DNA from: Nitrospirota bacterium
Lineage (GTDB): Bacteria; Nitrospirota; Leptospirillia; Leptospirillales; Leptospirillaceae
NCBI GenBank assembly: GCA_021826965.1
Contig: JAKAYA010000019.1
Coordinates: 1-36,479, forward strand
Length of the DNA: 36,479 nt
Direction of reading: 5' to 3'
Numbering within the stretch: position 1 is the stretch's first letter; every line of letters starts with the position of its first letter. This document shows positions 32,605-36,479 of this stretch, piece by piece. The notes below the pieces were generated by a model that was given only the letters and a program-made list of their open reading frames with translations, had not been told where the DNA came from and ran no database searches. The translations under genes were made by a program, and so were the position numbers.

Positions 32605-34713
32605 GTGGAAAAGGATATTCCCCTGCCTTCCTCCGTTCGCTTCGACATCACGGCATTCCGGAACCCCGGCTTTCCGGAAAGCCGTGAGTGGTGGATGTCC
32701 ATGGGAAACGGCGGATACCTGGCGGGAACCCTCCTCCACTCCCTTTCCCGGGGATATCACGGAATCGGCGTCCTGGCGAGTGCTCCTCCGGTCGGCCGGA
32801 CGCTGTTCTGGGTCAAGTGGGACGGATGGATCGATGACGGGGCGGAGAAAATCCCCCTGACAGCCAACCACTGGCGCGACGATTCCTGGAACCCCGAAGG
32901 GTTCCGGTTCCTTGCGTCCTTTTCCCTCGAAGGAAGGATGCCTGTCTGGCGCTACCGGTGGAAAGACCGATGTCTGACCATGCGGATCTGGTTCGACCGG
33001 TCCCTTCGTTCCTCGATCCTCTCGTTTTGTCTGGACGCGCCCGAAGCTCTGGACCTCGGTCTTAACTTCTACTTCAACCACCGGGACCATCACGGGATTG
33101 TCCAGGGAGAACCTCCGCCGATATCCTGCCGGAGGGAATCCGACCGCGCCTCCCTGTCCGCAAAAGGCCTCTCTTCCATCGTCTGCGTTCCGGGAGGTGT
33201 TCTGACAGAAACTTCGACAATCTACCGGCAGTTCTTCTATCCCCGGGAGAAGGAAAGAGGTTTGTCCGACTGGGAGAACCACAGACTGTCCCTGACGGCG
33301 AAACGGTCTCTCCTTCCCGGAAGAGAAGAAGCGGTCGTCTGGACGGAATCATCCCCGGCTACAGGCATGTTTCCCATGGGAGACGACTTTCCCGCCCGTT
33401 CCCGCGAGCGATTCCTCCAGCAGGAGAAAAGTCTCCTCAAGACGGCCCGGAGCCGTCATCCTCTCTGGGAAACCGCCCCGGAATGGGTCCAAACCCTGAT
33501 TCTGGCAGCCGACACCTTTGTCGTCGATCGTCCCGGATCCACCCCGGAAGAAAATTCCCGAACCATTATTGCCGGCTATCCCTGGTTCGGCGACTGGGGA
33601 CGGGACACGATGATCGCCTTGCCCGGCCTTCTGCTGGCGACCGGCCGCTGGGATGAGGCCCGCTCTATTCTGCTCTTCTTTTCCCGGAGGATGAAGGATG
33701 GTCTTCTTCCGAACTACTTTCCCGAAGACGGCTCGGAACCGCTCTACAACACGGCCGACGCGTCCCTCTGGTTCGTCCGCGCCTGCCATCTTTACGGGCA
33801 GGCCACCCGGGACTATGCGACGCTCCGACTCCTCTACCCTTCCCTTCTCTTCCTCATCGAGAGCTACCGGAACGGGACCCTGTTCGGGATTGCCATCGAC
33901 CCCGGAGACGGCCTCGTCCGGATCGGCGATCCGGTCCTCCCCCTCACCTGGATGGACGCCCGGATCGACGGAAAGGCCGTGACACTCCGACGCGGAAAAC
34001 CCGTCGAACTCTCCGCCCTCTGGTTTGCCGCTCTCGAAGGCATGACATGGATCGCCGGACGTCTCCGGGAAACGGACGACCCGTTCCGGACGGAACAGGA
34101 GAAAACACGCCGCGGATTCCGGAAATTTCAGAGAGAGGACGGACGAGGGCTACACGATGTCCTGGAAGGCGACCCGGCGGACAAAGACGCCCTCCGCCCC
34201 AACCAGATCCTGGCTCTTTCCTGCGCCAAAGGCCTCCTCACCCCCCAGGAGGAAACGGGCGTCCTGCAGACGGTCCAGGACCATCTGCTCACGCCTTTCG
34301 GACTGCGCACACTCTCCCCCGCCGATCCCCGCTATCAGGGGAAACACGCCGGTCCTCCTTCGTTCCGGGACAACGCCTATCACCAGGGAACCGTCTGGCC
34401 CTGGCTTCTGGGACATTTCGCCCGGGCCTCTTTCCGGCATTCCGGAAACGCGGCCGCCGCTCTTACTCTTTTTGACGGACTGCGGGACCATCTGGGGGAA
34501 GCCGGACTGGGGTCCATCAGCGAGACATTCGACGGGGATCCGCCTCATCTTCCCCGGGGATGTCCTCTTCAGGCCTGGTCGGTGGGGTGCACCCTCGAAG
34601 CGATCCTCGACATCCTGGAGAACTCCCCGCCGAATCCCGGGACAGTGCAAAACGATCCGGATTCCAACTTGACCCTCGGGAAAAGAACCGATTACAATCG
34701 ACGCCATGATTGA
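32605..34713 (+). CDS. Glycogen debranching enzyme (amylo-alpha-1,6-glucosidase, GH133-type)
   Basis: 702 residues from GTG 32605, with GAGGAG nine bases upstream. The N-terminal domain (about 10-280) is the beta-rich part seen in bacterial and archaeal debranching enzymes. The C-terminal (alpha/alpha) barrel carries the strongly conserved GYPWFGDWGRDT at 324-335, YNTADASLWFV, ELSALWF and AYHQGTVWPWL. It should hydrolyse alpha-1,6 branch points in glycogen or starch-like glucans, though some relatives act on other sugars. No glycogen synthase or phosphorylase is adjacent. It overlaps the mtnA start by eight bases. Confidence 0.88.
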   Translation: MEKDIPLPSSVRFDITAFRNPGFPESREWWMSMGNGGYLAGTLLHSLSRGYHGIGVLASAPPVGRTLFWVKWDGWIDDGAEKIPLTANHWRDDSWNPEGFRFLASFSLEGRMPVWRYRWKDRCLTMRIWFDRSLRSSILSFCLDAPEALDLGLNFYFNHRDHHGIVQGEPPPISCRRESDRASLSAKGLSSIVCVPGGVLTETSTIYRQFFYPREKERGLSDWENHRLSLTAKRSLLPGREEAVVWTESSPATGMFPMGDDFPARSRERFLQQEKSLLKTARSRHPLWETAPEWVQTLILAADTFVVDRPGSTPEENSRTIIAGYPWFGDWGRDTMIALPGLLLATGRWDEARSILLFFSRRMKDGLLPNYFPEDGSEPLYNTADASLWFVRACHLYGQATRDYATLRLLYPSLLFLIESYRNGTLFGIAIDPGDGLVRIGDPVLPLTWMDARIDGKAVTLRRGKPVELSALWFAALEGMTWIAGRLRETDDPFRTEQEKTRRGFRKFQREDGRGLHDVLEGDPADKDALRPNQILALSCAKGLLTPQEETGVLQTVQDHLLTPFGLRTLSPADPRYQGKHAGPPSFRDNAYHQGTVWPWLLGHFARASFRHSGNAAAALTLFDGLRDHLGEAGLGSISETFDGDPPHLPRGCPLQAWSVGCTLEAILDILENSPPNPGTVQNDPDSNLTLGKRTDYNRRHD

Positions 34714-35758
34714 TGCCGTCCGCTGGGTGCGCACACCCGAAAACCAGCACGAGGTCCATGTTCTGGACCAGCGTCTCCTGCCGCTTCGAACGGAGTTCAT
34801 GGTCTGCCGCACCGCTTCCGACATGGCAACCGCCATCCGGGAAATGGTGGTGCGCGGCGCCCCGGCGATCGGCATTGCCGCCGCATTCGGCGTGGCTCTC
34901 GGCTCCCAGTCCTGGAATCCGGGCGCCGGTTTCTCCTACCGGCAACACATGGAGGAAACCACCCGCAGCCTGGGTGCGACGAGACCCACCGCAGTGAATC
35001 TCTTCTGGGCCCTGGAGCGGATGCGCGCTCTCTGGGAGACGCCCGTTCCCGGGGATCCTTCCGGCATCACCGGATCGCTCTTTCTGGAAGCCCAGAACAT
35101 CAAGGACGAAGACATCCGCCTGAATCGCAGGATGGGGGAGCACGGACAGACACTCCTTCCGGATTCCGCCACGGTCCTGACCCACTGCAATGCCGGAGCC
35201 CTCGCGACCGGCGGTTTCGGCACCGCCCTGGGTGTCATCCGGGCGGCGGTCGCGGCGGGAAAATCCATCCGTGTGTACGCCGACGAAACGCGTCCCTATC
35301 TTCAGGGCGCCCGACTGACGGCCTACGAACTTGTCGAAGACGGCATTCCGACGACCCTGATCACCGACGGAATGGGAGCATCCCTGATGGCGAAGAAAAA
35401 AATCGACGCGGTCATCGTCGGTGCGGACCGCGTGACAGCGAACGGCGATGTGGCGAACAAGATCGGAACCTACGCTCTGGCCGTCCTGGCCCGTGCCCAC
35501 GGCATTCCCTTCTATGTGGCCGCCCCCTTCTCGACCATCGATTTTTCCATGCAGTCCGGTTCCATGATTCCGATCGAAGAGCGCTCTCCCCGGGAAATCA
35601 CCCACTTTGGCCCGGATGTCCGGATCGCCCCCGAGGGCGTGTCCGTCTACAACCCCGCGTTCGATGTCACGCCAGGCGAGTTCATCACGTCAATTATCAC
35701 GGAAAAAGGGGTGTTCCGTCCGGAGGAAATCCGGCAATTGTCCCCCAAATCCATCTAA
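34706..35758 (+). CDS. mtnA: Methylthioribose-1-phosphate isomerase
   Basis: 350-residue aldose-ketose isomerase converting methylthioribose 1-phosphate to methylthioribulose 1-phosphate in methionine salvage. The catalytic pair is seen as Cys161 in THCNAGALATGG and Asp241 in VGADRVTANGD, equivalent to Cys160/Asp240 of the Bacillus enzyme. The RGAPAIGIAAA segment at 50-60 binds phosphate. Related eIF2B-alpha-like proteins lack this pair, so the call is firm. Other salvage genes are not in the window. Confidence 0.95.
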   Translation: MIDAVRWVRTPENQHEVHVLDQRLLPLRTEFMVCRTASDMATAIREMVVRGAPAIGIAAAFGVALGSQSWNPGAGFSYRQHMEETTRSLGATRPTAVNLFWALERMRALWETPVPGDPSGITGSLFLEAQNIKDEDIRLNRRMGEHGQTLLPDSATVLTHCNAGALATGGFGTALGVIRAAVAAGKSIRVYADETRPYLQGARLTAYELVEDGIPTTLITDGMGASLMAKKKIDAVIVGADRVTANGDVANKIGTYALAVLARAHGIPFYVAAPFSTIDFSMQSGSMIPIEERSPREITHFGPDVRIAPEGVSVYNPAFDVTPGEFITSIITEKGVFRPEEIRQLSPKSI

Positions 35759-35771
35759 TCAAGAGAGAAAC

Positions 35772-36479
35772 GTGCCCCAGGAAAACCACGGCGACCCCCT
35801 GACGGGAGAGCTTACCGAACAGGAGCGTGTCCGTCGCCAAAAAAGAGACCGTCTGACGGAGTCGGGAATCGACCCCTACGGGATGCCTTTTCCGGATCGC
35901 GAACCGATCGCCCGTCTTCAGGAGAGAATTGCCTCGCTCCCCTCCGGTCCTCCCGCTCCCTCCGGCCTCGAAAGTCGCATTGCCGGAAGAATCGTCCTTC
36001 TGCGACGGTTCGGCAAGGCTTTTTTTGCCACGTTGCAGGACGCCACCGGCCGCTTCCAGGTTTACGTCCGGAAAGACCACGTCGGAGACGGCCCCTATGC
36101 CCTCCTTTCGGAATCCCTCGACATCGGAGACCACGTCGGGGTGGACGGAACCTTTTTCCGGACGAAGACGGGAGAGCCGACGCTGGATGCGTCTTCTGTC
36201 ACTTTTCTTGCCAAATCGGTTCATCCCCTGCCGGAAAAATGGCACGGTCTGACGGACATCGAACAACGTTACCGCCAGAGATACATTGATCTGATCGTCA
36301 ACCCCGAAGCCCGGGACGTTTTCGTCCAGCGGGCCAGAATCCTCGGATCGATCCGGCATTTCATGGAAGACAAGGGGTTCATGGAAGTCGAAACCCCCAT
36401 GATGCATCCTTCACCCGGAGGAGCCCTGGCCCGGCCGTTCGTCACCCACCACAACGCGCTCGACGTCGACCTGTTTTTG
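35772..36479 (+). CDS. lysS: Lysyl-tRNA synthetase, class II (cut by window edge)
   Basis: The first 236 codons are present and run off the right edge. The start is GTG 35772, 13 bases after mtnA, with an AGAGAGAA site. The N-terminal anticodon-binding OB fold is seen (IAGRIVLLRRFGKAFFATLQDATGRFQVYV), followed by ERW-like LTDIEQRYRQRYIDLIVN and the class II motif 1 region with MEDKGFMEVETPMM. The GGALARPFVTHHNALD block is the expected start of the catalytic domain. Nothing suggests truncation other than the window end. Confidence 0.94.
   Translation, partial: MPQENHGDPLTGELTEQERVRRQKRDRLTESGIDPYGMPFPDREPIARLQERIASLPSGPPAPSGLESRIAGRIVLLRRFGKAFFATLQDATGRFQVYVRKDHVGDGPYALLSESLDIGDHVGVDGTFFRTKTGEPTLDASSVTFLAKSVHPLPEKWHGLTDIEQRYRQRYIDLIVNPEARDVFVQRARILGSIRHFMEDKGFMEVETPMMHPSPGGALARPFVTHHNALDVDLFL

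Noticed and set aside
1-36479. CRISPR array or prophage
   Set aside because: No regularly spaced repeats, cas genes, integrase or phage structural genes were seen.

Overview
The window looks like chromosomal DNA of a GC-rich Gram-negative bacterium. The gene set (lpxA, lptF, lptG, the citramalate route to isoleucine, small c-type cytochromes, an archaeal-type phosphoglycerate-mutase-like protein in a threonine cluster, and many TTG/GTG starts) would fit an acidophilic Nitrospirota such as Leptospirillum. That placement is inference from gene content and style; no 16S or other marker RNA is present.

Layout. (1) Positions 125-18330 hold a long minus-strand run of tightly packed, often ATGA-overlapping genes. 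In transcription order they are: lysC, cimA, lpxA, ihfA-like, merR-like, tRNA-Pro, surE, a degenerate pcm-like gene, cysS, rlmB, a tlpA-like gene, nadE, ribBA, ribH, nusB, an unknown gene, purB, purC, purS, a membrane haem protein, and an isoaspartyl peptidase/asparaginase. (2) Positions 18331-19908 are an accessory island: a gene-free relic with the look of a group II intron or similar repeat, then a small antitoxin-like gene and a zeta-toxin-like kinase gene broken by a one-base frameshift. (3) Positions 19909-25403, minus strand, are the threonine cluster: an alaC-type aminotransferase, an unknown secreted protein, hom, thrC and an apgM-like gene. A sigma70-type promoter lies upstream. (4) Positions 25613-26056 encode a small cytochrome c. 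(5) From 26256 to the right edge everything is on the plus strand: a TrkA_C-like coiled-coil protein, a SAM methyltransferase, a DUF5069 protein, miaB, lptF, lptG, hemH, a glycogen-debranching enzyme, mtnA and the 5' part of lysS.

How the genes work together. lysC, hom, thrC and cimA form the aspartate-to-threonine/lysine and citramalate-to-isoleucine branches. No homoserine kinase of the usual type is seen, and the apgM-like phosphatase-fold protein beside thrC is a candidate to fill that step. The accessory island sits exactly between the hom-thrC-apgM block and the lysC-cimA block, as if it had split one amino-acid operon. Other pathways are purine (purB, purC, purS), riboflavin (ribBA, ribH), NAD, haem, LPS synthesis and export, methionine salvage, and tRNA charging or modification.

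The most interesting points are these. RlmB has conserved sequence upstream of every canonical start codon. A pcm-like protein next to surE has lost its SAM-binding motif. A merR stop codon lies inside the tRNA-Pro gene. The kinase gene has a clean one-base frameshift. The ferrochelatase has a cysteine-rich tail. I did not find a clearly new multi-gene system.
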